A stretch of DNA of 64,000 nucleotides from the NCBI GenBank assembly GCA_963728895.1, contig CAVSLM010000002.1, forward strand, positions 248,001 through 312,000, given 5' to 3'. This document shows, one piece after another, positions 9,193 through 17,711 of the stretch; positions within the stretch are counted from its first letter, which is position 1, and every line of letters begins with the position of its first letter. Position numbers and translations under genes: made by a program. The notes beneath the pieces were generated by a model. That model was not told where the DNA came from. It was given only the letters and a program-made list of their open reading frames with translations, and did not search any database. Source of the stretch: CAVSLM01 sp963728895 (GTDB lineage: Bacteria; Pseudomonadota; Gammaproteobacteria; JBBQDK01).

Positions 9193-10233
9193 ATGCGTCG
9201 ATTCCTGCCATCGATCCTGCTTGCGGCCGCTCTTCTACCGCCGTTCAGCCTGGCCGACATTTCCGAGCCCTCGCGCAGCGCACCCGCGACAGCGGACGGT
9301 GCCGGTTCGATGTGCGGTCCCGGGGAGCAGGCGCTGCGTGCCGAGCTTTCCAATCTGCGCGAACGGATCGCGAGCAACGGAGAGGCGTTGCAGGACAGCC
9401 GCCGCGCGGTGGACAACGCGCGTTCCGTGCTGGAGTCGCTGCGCGCCGTGCTGGAAGTGGGCCTGCGCACCGTCGGTCACGAGACTGCGAGCGAAGCTTC
9501 ACCCGCTGTGCAGACCAATGCACTGTCCTCCCAGACCGGACGTATCGACCGGCGGTATGCCCCGCCGCGGGCAAGCCAGGACCTTTACGCCATCGCCGCG
9601 GAGCGCGACACCCTGCGGTCACAGCTCTTCGGAGTGGGCGCTCAGCGCGATCGCCTCGGGCAGGAACTGGGCATGCTGCAGCAGGAATTTGCGCGGCTGC
9701 GAGCGCACGACGAGGAGACCACCGCGCAGGTCAACATGCTGCTACAGGAAAATGCCGCACTGCGCGGGCGACAAGCGCCCTATGACGGTCCACAACCCAC
9801 CATCGCGGGACCCATGACGTTGCCGCCCGGTAGCGCCGCCGCGCCGCCGGTCTGGGAACCGCCTCCTCCGTACGCCACGCTGGCGGCGATGGCCCCGGCG
9901 GCCGGCTCACGGCTGGACCTCGCGCGTAGCGCCGCCGCCGCAGTCGGGAAGCAGTTCAAGATGCTCTACCGGCAACAGGGAAGCGATCAGGACGGCCCGA
10001 TCGCGGCCGAGCTGCGGCAGACGCAGCAACAGCTGGTGCAGCAGCAATCGGTGGTTGCCCAGCTCATGGGTGCCAGCGCGGTACACACCGTGCGACCGGA
10101 CGAGTCGCTGTCCAGCATTGCCCGACAGGCCTACGGTTCAACGCCACGCTGGACCGACATCATGCGCGCCAATCAGCACCTGCTGGACGATCCGGACCGC
10201 ATTCTGCCCGGCATGGCGCTGGTAATTCCCTGA
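9193..10233 (+). CDS. Exported coiled-coil protein with C-terminal LysM domain
   Basis: A 346-residue protein with a clear signal peptide (MRRFLPSILLAAALLPPFSLA), then coiled-coil segments (about residues 45-95 and 140-200, for example LRAELSNLRERIASNGEAL). A Pro-rich linker leads to a LysM motif at about 297-346 (VHTVRPDESLSSIARQAYGS ... NQHLLDDPDRILPGMALVIP). LysM binds peptidoglycan, so this is a periplasmic, wall-bound protein. It resembles FimV- or YgaU-like proteins only in having LysM. The start was chosen at the signal peptide rather than 66 bases earlier. It faces the convergent YbaK-HDOD gene with only two bases between them. Confidence 0.8.
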   Translation: MRRFLPSILLAAALLPPFSLADISEPSRSAPATADGAGSMCGPGEQALRAELSNLRERIASNGEALQDSRRAVDNARSVLESLRAVLEVGLRTVGHETASEASPAVQTNALSSQTGRIDRRYAPPRASQDLYAIAAERDTLRSQLFGVGAQRDRLGQELGMLQQEFARLRAHDEETTAQVNMLLQENAALRGRQAPYDGPQPTIAGPMTLPPGSAAAPPVWEPPPPYATLAAMAPAAGSRLDLARSAAAAVGKQFKMLYRQQGSDQDGPIAAELRQTQQQLVQQQSVVAQLMGASAVHTVRPDESLSSIARQAYGSTPRWTDIMRANQHLLDDPDRILPGMALVIP

Positions 10234-10235
10234 GC

Positions 10236-11678
10236 TCAGGCAACCAGCTCGCGCGCAGCGCGGGACAGCGCGTCTTGCTGAGCGGTGAGTGCTTCCAGGG
10301 ACGCCTCGGCCTGTTCCTCCCGCAGGCCCAGCGCCTTCAGCACGGTCGCCGGAAGCTCCCCGCTCAAGCCGTAGCCGCCCAGCTCGTTGCGTTTCAGCAG
10401 CCGGTCGGCAAGCAGAACCAGGTTGGGCAGCACGAACCAGTCGTCGCGATAGTCCTCATCGTGATGCTCCAGCGCAGTCAGGGTCACCTCCCGCGGGACG
10501 CCCCAGGACTGGAGCAGCCAGGCGCCCAGCTTGGTGTGCCCCATGGCGATCACCTCCTGCGCGGAGCCCATGCCCAGCACGTTGTGCTCCAGGACCGTGA
10601 CCGGGATTTCTGGATGTGCGCGTGCCAGATTGTTGAGCAGGTAGAACTCCGGTGGAAACAGATGACCGAGCATCAGGAAGCCGATGTCGTGCAGCAGTGC
10701 CGCCAGATAGGCGGTCCCCGGCCTGGGCCGCAAGGGCTTCGGCAGGTCCGCAGCCAGACGCTGCACCAGGGAGGCGGCAAACACCGCATGTCTCCAGAAC
10801 TCGTGCAGGCCGAGTGGACCGTCCGGCGAACTCTTCAGCGATCGGCCCAGGGCGAGCCCCAGCGCCATGTGGGTGATGAGATCGGGACCGAGGGCTGCGA
10901 CCGCATCACGCGCAGAGGCCACCGCCGCGCCGTCGCCGTGGATGCAGGCATATGCCGTCGCCTGCGCAGCCAGTCTTGAATCGGCCTCCACCAGCTGCAT
11001 TGCGTCCTCTACGCAGGGCGTGCCGTGCGACTGCATGCCGAGAATGCGCCTGGCACCATCGGGCATGCTCGGCAGGCGATAGCCCCGGCCGATGCGGGTA
11101 CGGATGTCCGCCGAGGGAATCAGGTGCGCTACCGAAACGCCCGAACCGCACGGTGCTGCGCGGCGCACCGCGCTCTCGAGCGGCTGCAGATCGCAGCTCG
11201 ACAGATCCTCGGCCGGTACGGCAAAGCTGCCGGACACACTTTCGCGGTGCAGCCGCCGAAAGTTTTCGCGACTGACGCGCACCAGCATGCAACGCTCGCC
11301 CGGCTCGAAGTACACGGGGTCCGATTCCGCCAGGCTCTCGTCCACCAGCGTCGTGAGACCGTAGGCCTCGCCGAGTGGCGGCAGTGTGCCCTGCTCGCAG
11401 TCCGGGAACATATAGGCCGTCTCTTCCACCGACGCCGGCACCACGTCGTGATCGAGCAACCGGCGCAATGCGGAGAAATCCAGTACGTGGCTCAGTGGCA
11501 GCACGGCCATCACGAACTGGCCCGGCCGCTTCAGGACTACGGCGCGGGCGAGCTGGCGCGCGGGGATGTTGCCGGCCTTCGCGGTCTGGATGAGGCTTTC
11601 CGCGGGCTCCTGAACCAGGACTTCATAGGAGACCCGCTGCGCATCGAGATACTGCCGAACCGTGGTGGCGATAGGCAT
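10236..11678 (-). CDS. YbaK/aminoacyl-tRNA deacylase domain fused to an HDOD domain
   Basis: A 480-residue cytoplasmic protein. Residues 1 to about 150 form a YbaK/ProX-type editing domain (LARAVVLKRPGQFVMAVLPLSHVLD; HREN-like segment near VSRENFRRL), which hydrolyses mischarged aminoacyl-tRNA. Residues from about 210 to 410 form an HDOD domain with LLHDIGFLMLGHLFPPEF and TLTALEHHDE. HDOD domains act in signalling and often lack phosphohydrolase activity. The fusion is known in Pseudomonas-like bacteria, and the combined role is unproven. It could tie translation quality to a regulatory output. The gene stands alone, with a long upstream gap. Confidence 0.85.
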   Translation of the reverse strand: MPIATTVRQYLDAQRVSYEVLVQEPAESLIQTAKAGNIPARQLARAVVLKRPGQFVMAVLPLSHVLDFSALRRLLDHDVVPASVEETAYMFPDCEQGTLPPLGEAYGLTTLVDESLAESDPVYFEPGERCMLVRVSRENFRRLHRESVSGSFAVPAEDLSSCDLQPLESAVRRAAPCGSGVSVAHLIPSADIRTRIGRGYRLPSMPDGARRILGMQSHGTPCVEDAMQLVEADSRLAAQATAYACIHGDGAAVASARDAVAALGPDLITHMALGLALGRSLKSSPDGPLGLHEFWRHAVFAASLVQRLAADLPKPLRPRPGTAYLAALLHDIGFLMLGHLFPPEFYLLNNLARAHPEIPVTVLEHNVLGMGSAQEVIAMGHTKLGAWLLQSWGVPREVTLTALEHHDEDYRDDWFVLPNLVLLADRLLKRNELGGYGLSGELPATVLKALGLREEQAEASLEALTAQQDALSRAARELVA

Positions 11679-12107
11679 GAGTCGACTCCTCCGGGCGACG
11701 ACAAACTGCGCGGCTGCGGGACGCGGTGCGCGGGATCCTGCTGCAACCGCCTGAACCCCCGCCGGATACCTGATCGTAGCGAGGGAAACCCGGGTCCCGT
11801 TTCTTGTGGTTTTTGTGAAGCATATGTGCGCGCTTCGCCGCTCGCAACACCTTTGATTTCCGCCGGCTGCGTAAGGGAGCGGACCGGCGGTGCCGGCCGC
11901 GGCGCCTCATGCACTGCCCGCGACCTTGGTGGCCGGCGCAGCAGCTGCTAGATTGAAGGGACGCCGCCCACTCCCCGCGTGCCGCTGCGCTGCATGCAGA
12001 CGGACCACCGGAATGTCACCCTGCAGTGCTTCCGAGCGTGCGCGGCGTATCGGCCGGGGCCTGTCGCCCACGCCGGAATTCCTCTTTTTTCATACAGGAG
12101 AAGTACC
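11679..12107. other. Intergenic stretch between divergent genes
   Basis: About 430 bases between the YbaK-HDOD gene and the Met/His-rich protein. An AGGAG ribosome-binding site (12096-12100) serves the latter. No other feature can be supported. Confidence 0.4.
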
Positions 12108-12665
12108 ATGAGACTTTATCCCCTGCTGCTCGCCGGCGGATTTGCGGTCGCGACCACGCTCGCTTACGCCCAGGAAACGACAGCACCCGACACGGGCACA
12201 GCCGACACGCAGATGCCCACCGCACCGACTGTTCAGCAGGCACCAGCCACGGTGGTACCCGAGCCGAGCCCGCCACCCGAAGCTGCAGCGCCTGATGAGG
12301 ACACTCCCGAACAGGGCGGTACGGCGGCCATGCCCGGTAACGTATCCGGGGCCGCAGGGGGCGAGGAACAGGGCGAGTCCCGGGCCGAGGAGGCCCCACA
12401 GAATGCCCAGATGGCCATGCCTGGCATGGGCGGCAATATGGGCAGGCCACATCCCGGCTGCATGAAAGGCAAGTGGGGTGGCATGGGACCCATGCACGGG
12501 ATGGCGGACATGCACGGCAAGGGACCCATGATGATGCATCACGAAGAACACGAGGCGATGGAGCGCGAGGTGCAGTTGCTGCATGACATGCTGCGCCAAA
12601 TGGACAAGCGTATGGACGAGATGCAGAAGCGCCTGGACCTGCTGCAGCAGCAAGGACAGGACTAG
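12108..12665 (+). CDS. Periplasmic Met/His-rich protein with C-terminal coiled coil
   Basis: A 185-residue protein with signal peptide (MRLYPLLLAGGFAVATTLAYA). An acidic, Pro/Ala-rich low-complexity stretch (about 22-105) comes next, then a Met/Gly/His-rich block (about 107-150, including MAMPGMGGNMG, MHGMADMHGKGPMMMHHEEH). A heptad coiled coil ends the protein (QLLHDMLRQMDKRMDEMQKRLDLLQQQ). Methionine and histidine clusters of this type bind soft metals such as copper or silver in other proteins, so metal binding is a reasonable inference. The AGGAG site lies 7 bases before the ATG. No copper pump or oxidase is adjacent. Family not recognised. Confidence 0.7.
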   Translation: MRLYPLLLAGGFAVATTLAYAQETTAPDTGTADTQMPTAPTVQQAPATVVPEPSPPPEAAAPDEDTPEQGGTAAMPGNVSGAAGGEEQGESRAEEAPQNAQMAMPGMGGNMGRPHPGCMKGKWGGMGPMHGMADMHGKGPMMMHHEEHEAMEREVQLLHDMLRQMDKRMDEMQKRLDLLQQQGQD

Positions 12666-13134
12666 GCATCCATCCGAACACGGCAGCGGAGTGGCGGCAA
12701 AGCAAACCGGCAGCTCGATGCCAACTGCCGGTCGCCACTCCGCAGTGCCGGCCGATCGAGTGGCAGCAGGTTCAGTAGACCACCCGCGTCTCAGCTCGAC
12801 TCCTAGCCTCGGCATTGCCATATGGGGCGGTTCTCAAGAACAACATCACAGCGAACTCCGCCATTGGCGCTTCCGCTGATCGGGTAGGACCTGTTCGGCA
12901 TAGGCGCCACCGGCAATTCAGCTTCTCTGCTGCGAACCTTCCAGAACCAGAAGCTGCGCAGCGCAGGCAATGCCGAACATGAGAGATGCATCGTGCATTC
13001 GCCACAACCCTGTTGAGTTCGCATCCTTGCGCGCCGATATAGCCGCGCAGGTCACCGGTGAATTGCCCACGACTGCCATCGCCCGCAACCGGTTGACCGT
13101 CGAAGCGGGCGGGACATTCCACAGGAGAGCAGAG
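12666..13134. other. Intergenic stretch without a recognised gene
   Basis: About 470 bases. Open frames here have no ribosome-binding site and no recognisable product. An AGGAG at 13123-13127 belongs to the next gene. Confidence 0.35.
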
Positions 13135-13392
13135 ATGGACCTGATTAGCCGTAGAGACGCGCTCGCGGCGATCGCCGCGGAATCCGACAATCCCAGCACA
13201 CTGCCCCAGCTGCAGCAGGCACTCCAGTCGGCGATCGGCGCCAGGGATGTGGCCGCGGCGGCGGACCTGGTACGGGTCCACGTAGCGCTCACCACGTCTT
13301 CGATCTACAACCGCATCTTCACGCTGAAGCCGGCCCCCGACCGCGATCATGACGTGTGGAAAGAGCAGATGCTGGAGCTCAACGACTGCTGA
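13135..13392 (+). CDS. Small hypothetical protein
   Basis: An 85-residue soluble protein, helical and Ala-rich at its start (RRDALAAIAAESDNPSTLPQLQQALQSAIGARD), ending in a region with Asp/His (PAPDRDHDVWKEQMLELNDC). An AGGAGAG site stands 7 bases before the ATG, which supports expression. No membrane segment or known motif was seen. The gene is isolated, with long non-coding stretches on both sides. Function unknown. Confidence 0.5.
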   Translation: MDLISRRDALAAIAAESDNPSTLPQLQQALQSAIGARDVAAAADLVRVHVALTTSSIYNRIFTLKPAPDRDHDVWKEQMLELNDC

Positions 13393-13955
13393 GGCGCGCG
13401 ACCTTTCCTTCCTGCCTTTGATGTCCCCAACTTCCGCGGCGCGCCTTCCGCCGCCGCGACTGGGGCTCCCCTTCGGAAGCACACCGAATCACCTGTCTTT
13501 AACGCTACGAGCACCCTGCCTGGCCAGTGCGCGCGTCGCAACGAGACGTCAACCTGGGGCATGTCAGGTCTCCCCTGCCATCGATTCACTTACCGGCCAG
13601 CCGCTGGCCGGCTGGTGAGATTTCCGGATCAACTTCGCAACTGTCGTCGCAAGCCGAGACCGAGCCCGCCAGCACCCTCTGAACGCGAATCTCGTCAGAA
13701 CCACGAAAGAACGCGTTCGCTGGCCAACTTGCGGAATGCAACCTCGAAGCCGGTTTGAAATTGCAGCGCTGCGCACCCCACACAGGTTTACGCGAGCCAT
13801 AGGCAAGGCGCACTGCGACATTCGCAGAACTTTGAGCTGCTGCGCTGTTTCGACCGAATACGGGGGACGTTTTGTGATCGATCTCCCGGCGACTGGTGCT
13901 GACGTCTTCGAGAATGCGCATGCATTGCACAAGTGCACGCTACGAGGAGACGCAC
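13393..13955. other. Intergenic stretch containing a REP-like element
   Basis: About 560 bases. The only structure I can support is the palindromic repeat at 13578-13628. A GAGGAG site at 13944-13949 precedes the dockerin gene. Confidence 0.4.
13578..13628 (-). repeat. REP-like element, copy 3
   Basis: On the minus strand the element reads TCCGGAAATCTCACC, then the near-palindrome CCGGCCAGCGGCTGGCCGG, then GTAAGTGAATCGATGG. The copy at 55302-55350 is the same in this order with few differences (CCGGCCAACGGCTGGCCGG, GTAAGTGAATGGAT). Confidence 0.7.
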
Positions 13956-14942
13956 ATGCTTGAGAAACAAGCACACCATGATACGGGCCCACAGGCATCG
14001 CGAGGCGCCACTTCCGCTCGCAGCAGCCTGCAGATCATCGTACCCAGTCTGCTTCTGGTCTTTGTCGCCGCCACCGGTACCACCGACGCGCTCGCCCGCA
14101 GCTACAGCCAATCGAGCCCGAATGCGGATCTCAACGGCGACGGCATCGTGAACAAGCTGGACGTCGCTGTGTTACGTACGCAGTTTGGAACGCGGGGTCC
14201 GGATGCGGATCTCAACGGCGACGGCATCGTGAACAACCAGGACGTCGCAATCATGCGACGGCAGTTCGGCCAGTCGACTTTGCCCCTGTCTTCATCGGAA
14301 GGGACCGCCGTCAGTACCGGAACGGAGACTTCCGGTAGTTCTGGGACGAGCAATGATACCGCCGTCGATCCTCCCGCCCCGGTCAACAGCGTGCCGGTGG
14401 CAGTCAACGACACGGCAAACGCCGACGCAGGTACCGCCACTGTCATTCCGGTGCTCGCCAACGACAGCAATCTCGCCGACACCCCGATTCGCGTGTCCGT
14501 GGCGGGCACGCCGGCACACGGCACGGCAACTGTGAGCGACAACGCCATTGCCTACACGCCTGAGGACGGTTACGCCGGCACCGACAGCTTCGTCTACAAG
14601 CTGACGGACTCCAACGGCGATGTCGCCACCGCAACTGCAACCGTGAACGTCACCTGCAGCAAATGCCGGGCAGCGCCTAGCACCGTGAAACTATCCTGGT
14701 CACCCAATTCGAGCACAGTGGACGGCTACACGGTTTTCTTTGGCCCCAGCGCAACGGCCGCCAATCAGCAGATTTCCCAGCTGCCGCTCAATTCGGGCCT
14801 CCTGAATCCCAATGCCCCCTCGGTGACATACAGCTCCACCGACCTCAATCTGCAGCCCGGGGATCCGGTGTGCTTTGCCATCAAAGCCTACAACTCCGTG
14901 GGTAGCTCGGCACAATCCACACCGGCATGCGGCACTCTTTGA
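13956..14942 (+). CDS. Secreted protein with dockerin-type calcium repeats and an Ig-like domain
   Basis: A 328-residue protein with an N-terminal export signal (SLQIIVPSLLLVFVAATGTTDALA). Residues about 50-95 hold two dockerin-type F-hand repeats (NADLNGDGIVNKLDVAVLR and DADLNGDGIVNNQDVAIMR), each with the DxNxDGxxNxxD calcium loop. After a Ser/Thr linker comes a VCBS/cadherin-like Ig fold (about 140-235: VAVNDTANADAGTATVIPVL ... GYAGTDSFVYKLTDSNGD). A CSKC pair follows, then a fibronectin-III-like module (STVKLSWSPNSSTVDGYTVF ...). GAGGAG precedes the ATG. No cohesin or cellulase gene is in the window, so a cellulosome role is unlikely. Similar repeats occur in the protein at 60194. Confidence 0.78.
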   Translation: MLEKQAHHDTGPQASRGATSARSSLQIIVPSLLLVFVAATGTTDALARSYSQSSPNADLNGDGIVNKLDVAVLRTQFGTRGPDADLNGDGIVNNQDVAIMRRQFGQSTLPLSSSEGTAVSTGTETSGSSGTSNDTAVDPPAPVNSVPVAVNDTANADAGTATVIPVLANDSNLADTPIRVSVAGTPAHGTATVSDNAIAYTPEDGYAGTDSFVYKLTDSNGDVATATATVNVTCSKCRAAPSTVKLSWSPNSSTVDGYTVFFGPSATAANQQISQLPLNSGLLNPNAPSVTYSSTDLNLQPGDPVCFAIKAYNSVGSSAQSTPACGTL

Positions 14943-15496
14943 GCTGATCCTGCGCCCGTGCGGCCGTACCGCACGGGCGTCGCGCTTCCCAAGCATTCCC
15001 CCAAGGCGAAGCGCTCTCCGCATTCACCGAATTCCCCCCGTCGTTGATCTCCAGTCCCAGTTGCAATTCGCTCCTGAGAAGTTTGACCATACCGCTCGGC
15101 AGCCGGGTTGCTCGCGCCCATCCGCCTCAACATCTGTCGCCACAAGTGATAAAACACGGCTGACGCCGCGTGGCCTCGCGTGCGAGTTGAAGAGAGTACG
15201 ACGGCGATTCCTTATTTACGGGAAGGCGACACGCCGACCTCGGGCCCGTCGAGGACTCTGCGACACGATCTTTCGACCTGTGAAAAGCACTGGGAACCAG
15301 GCATACGCCTGTCATCCATCTCGGTGCATCGGATTCCGGTTTCGGCGCTGCTCCAACGGGATACACGCTGATGCGTTCCAATACGTGGATCAAGTAAGGA
15401 ATTTCAGCCTGCCGACGAGGTTGGCTACACTTATTGGTGGTATGGATCGCGATGCGCAATAGCTGAACTGTAAACCCATCGCCGGAGGAACAGGTC
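14943..15496. other. Intergenic stretch without a recognised gene
   Basis: About 550 bases. Several frames are open but lack ribosome-binding sites and plausible products. A GGAGGA sequence at the right end serves the SDR gene. Confidence 0.35.
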
Positions 15497-16210
15497 ATGT
15501 CCATCAAACCGGTTGCAGTTGTCACCGGTGCCTATCGCGGTCTTGGCTTTGAAACCTGCAGGCAGCTGGCCAACCGTGGTTACACCGTGGTTCTGACTGC
15601 GCGCAAGAAATCCCAGGGCGAGGCCGCGGTGCAGTCGCTACAAGGGGATGGGCTCGATGTTCGCTTCCACCTCCTCGATGTCACCGATGACGCCTCGGTT
15701 CACAAGCTCGCCGACGACATCCGCAACGAGTTCGGCCGGCTCGACGTGCTGGTGAACAACGCCGGCATCTTCCCTGACGCATCCCCAGGCGACAGAGGCG
15801 CCAGTGCATTCCACGCCGGCCTGGAGGCAGTGCGCGCAGGCCTGGAAACCAACACCTTTGGCCCGCTGCGCCTGTGCCAGGCGCTGGTGCCTTTGATGGA
15901 GGGACACGGCAGGGTCGTGAACGTGTCCTCGGGCATGGGACAGCTGAGCGAGATGAACGGCTGCTGCCCAGGCTACCGTCTGTCGAAGACCGCGCTCAAT
16001 GCGCTGACCCGCATCTTCGCCGACGAGCTGAAGGACACGCGCGTCAAGGTCAACTCCGTCTGCCCCGGATGGGTACGCACCGAAATGGGGGGGGAGGAGG
16101 CGCCGCTCAGCATTCCGGAAGGGGTTCGCGGCATCGTCTGGGCGGCCACCCTCCCGGACGACGGACCGAGCGGCGGGTTCTTCCGGCACGGGGAGCGGAT
16201 CGCGTGGTGA
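15497..16210 (+). CDS. Short-chain dehydrogenase/reductase
   Basis: An NAD(P)-dependent oxidoreductase of the classical SDR family, 237 residues. Visible are the cofactor motif TGAYRGLGFETC near residue 10, the acidic/basic specificity segment TARKKSQGEA (basic residues favour NADPH), the NNAG motif, catalytic Ser in VNVSSGMGQ, and the active-site YRLSK (Tyr and Lys). PGWVRTEMGG follows as in the family. A GGAGGAACAG leader precedes the ATG. The substrate cannot be read from sequence; carbonyl-reductase-like members are the closest in style. It stands alone between long spacers. Confidence 0.9.
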   Translation: MSIKPVAVVTGAYRGLGFETCRQLANRGYTVVLTARKKSQGEAAVQSLQGDGLDVRFHLLDVTDDASVHKLADDIRNEFGRLDVLVNNAGIFPDASPGDRGASAFHAGLEAVRAGLETNTFGPLRLCQALVPLMEGHGRVVNVSSGMGQLSEMNGCCPGYRLSKTALNALTRIFADELKDTRVKVNSVCPGWVRTEMGGEEAPLSIPEGVRGIVWAATLPDDGPSGGFFRHGERIAW

Positions 16211-16385
16211 GGTGACACATCGCGGTCAGGGCCGCGCCCACAGCCCGCGATCCGCGTGGGGGCAGGTGCGTCAGCTGGAGCTACGACGAACGCCGATCAC
16301 GTGAGTTGGCCCGAGGGCTCTGGCAAGAGACTCCAGTTCGTAATAATCGAGTGACACGTTTGAGCCCTTCATTGGCTTTGCGTTC

Positions 16386-17458
16386 TTGAAGCGATGGTGC
16401 AGAGAGGGACCGGTCGCCGTGTTCAACATGCCAACCGAGTGCGCCCAAGTGCCCCCGGTGCTGAACGGCCAGCAAGCCGCCGAGGCCTTCGCGTGCAGTG
16501 CGCGCACGGTGTTCAGCATCCGGCAGCGTTTGGTCGAAGAAGGTCTGGAGGCTGCGCTCACGCGCAAGAAACGCGAGCGTCCACCGATCGAACCGTTGCT
16601 CGATGGCGAGAAGGAGGCGCGCCTGCTACAGATCGCTTGCTCGCGACCGCCCGCAGGGCGGGCACGTTGGACATTGAAGCTGTTGGCCGAGGAAATGATC
16701 ACGCTGGAGGTGGTCGAGTCGATTTCGCCTCAGACGGTGATGCGGACACTGAAAAAAACGCTCTGAAACCGCACCTGCGCCGGTGCTGGGTCATCCCGCC
16801 CGAGCACAATGCGGAGTTTGTTGGCTGTATGGAGGATATTCTCGAGGTCTACCAGCGCCCTTACAATCCCAACCGTCCGGTCGTGTGTCTCGATGAGGAG
16901 CCCACGCAGTTGATTGCCGAGACCCGTACGCCCGTTGCCGGCGCGCCCGGACAGCCGCAGCACTATGACTACGAGTATGAGCGCGCGGGCACGGCCAATA
17001 ACTTCATGGTGACCGAGCCGTTGGCGGGTTGGCGCAAGGTCAACGTCCGCGCCACGAAAACCGCGCTCGATCTGGCTCACGAGGTGCGGGAGTTGCTTGA
17101 CGTCGACTATCCAAACGCTGAAAAAGTGGTCTTGGTCTGGGACAACCTCAACACCCATACGCCGGCTTCCCTGTACAAGGCCTTTGCGCCCGCGCAGGCA
17201 CGTCGGCTCCTGGAGCGGTTGGAAATCCATTCCACACCCAAGCATGGCAGTTGGCTCGACATCGCCGAGATCGAGTTGAGTGTTTTCACCAAGCAATGCC
17301 TTACCCGAAGAATTGCCGATATCGACACCCTGCGTCGCGAAGCCAGGGCCTGGGCCAAGCGTCGCAACGAGCAGCAAACCGGCGTCGACTGGCACTTCAC
17401 AACGGCCGATGCCCGCATCAAACTCAACCGACTCTATCCGCAAATCCAGACGGAATGA
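16386..17458 (+). mobile_element. IS630-family transposase, 5'-truncated, read through a frameshift
   Basis: The first frame (16386-16766) carries the helix-turn-helix part (QQAAEAFACSARTVFSIRQRLVEEGLEAALTRKK, then GRARWTLKLLAEEMITLEVVESIS). The second frame, to 17458, carries the DDE catalytic part: VVCLDEEPTQLI, VLVWDNLNTHTPASLYKAF and HGSWLDIAEIE. The frames overlap at a run of seven A at 16752-16758, just where a -1 shift would join them; programmed shifting at such runs is known in this family. The usual first 45 or so residues are missing, so the copy is probably inactive. Terminal repeats could not be fixed. It lies just outside the left end of the tRNA-Thr element. Confidence 0.8.
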
Positions 17459-17514
17459 CGTACCAGAGCGGTGCCTAGAATCCAAGATCCGGATTAATGG
17501 GCTATGCCAATCTG

Positions 17515-17559
17515 TGGTGCCGGCGAGAGGAGTCGAACCTCCGACCTACTGATTACGAA
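17515..17559 (-). repeat. Left attachment site: 45-bp copy of the tRNA-Thr 3' end
   Basis: These 45 bases are identical to 28262-28306, the 3' part of tRNA-Thr(CGT) including the encoded CCA and part of the anticodon arm. Identity stops at the next base on either side. A partial tRNA copy at one end and the whole tRNA at the other is the mark of integrase-driven insertion at a tRNA 3' end. The integrase gene begins 153 bases inside. Confidence 0.9.
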
Positions 17560-17711
17560 ACAATCCAAGACGCAATTCGGTGGAATGCGCCGTAATGCCA
17601 AACCTGCACTTTCCATCGCGTGCACATTGACTTATAGCACACGTGCCGTTCCTTGCTGTTTCAGGGTATTGCGCTTAATCTGTTACCCTAGAGCCGCTCG
17701 GGGTAACAGAC

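Noticed and set aside
16281..16475. Minus-strand frame before the IS630 gene (SLDYYELESLARALG) as the missing transposase N-terminus
   Set aside because: It superficially resembles an IS630 N-terminus but lies on the opposite strand, so it cannot belong to this copy without an inversion that I cannot show.
17515..17559. A second tRNA-Thr gene
   Set aside because: Only the 3' 45 bases are present; the 5' acceptor and D-arm are missing, so it is an attachment-site copy.
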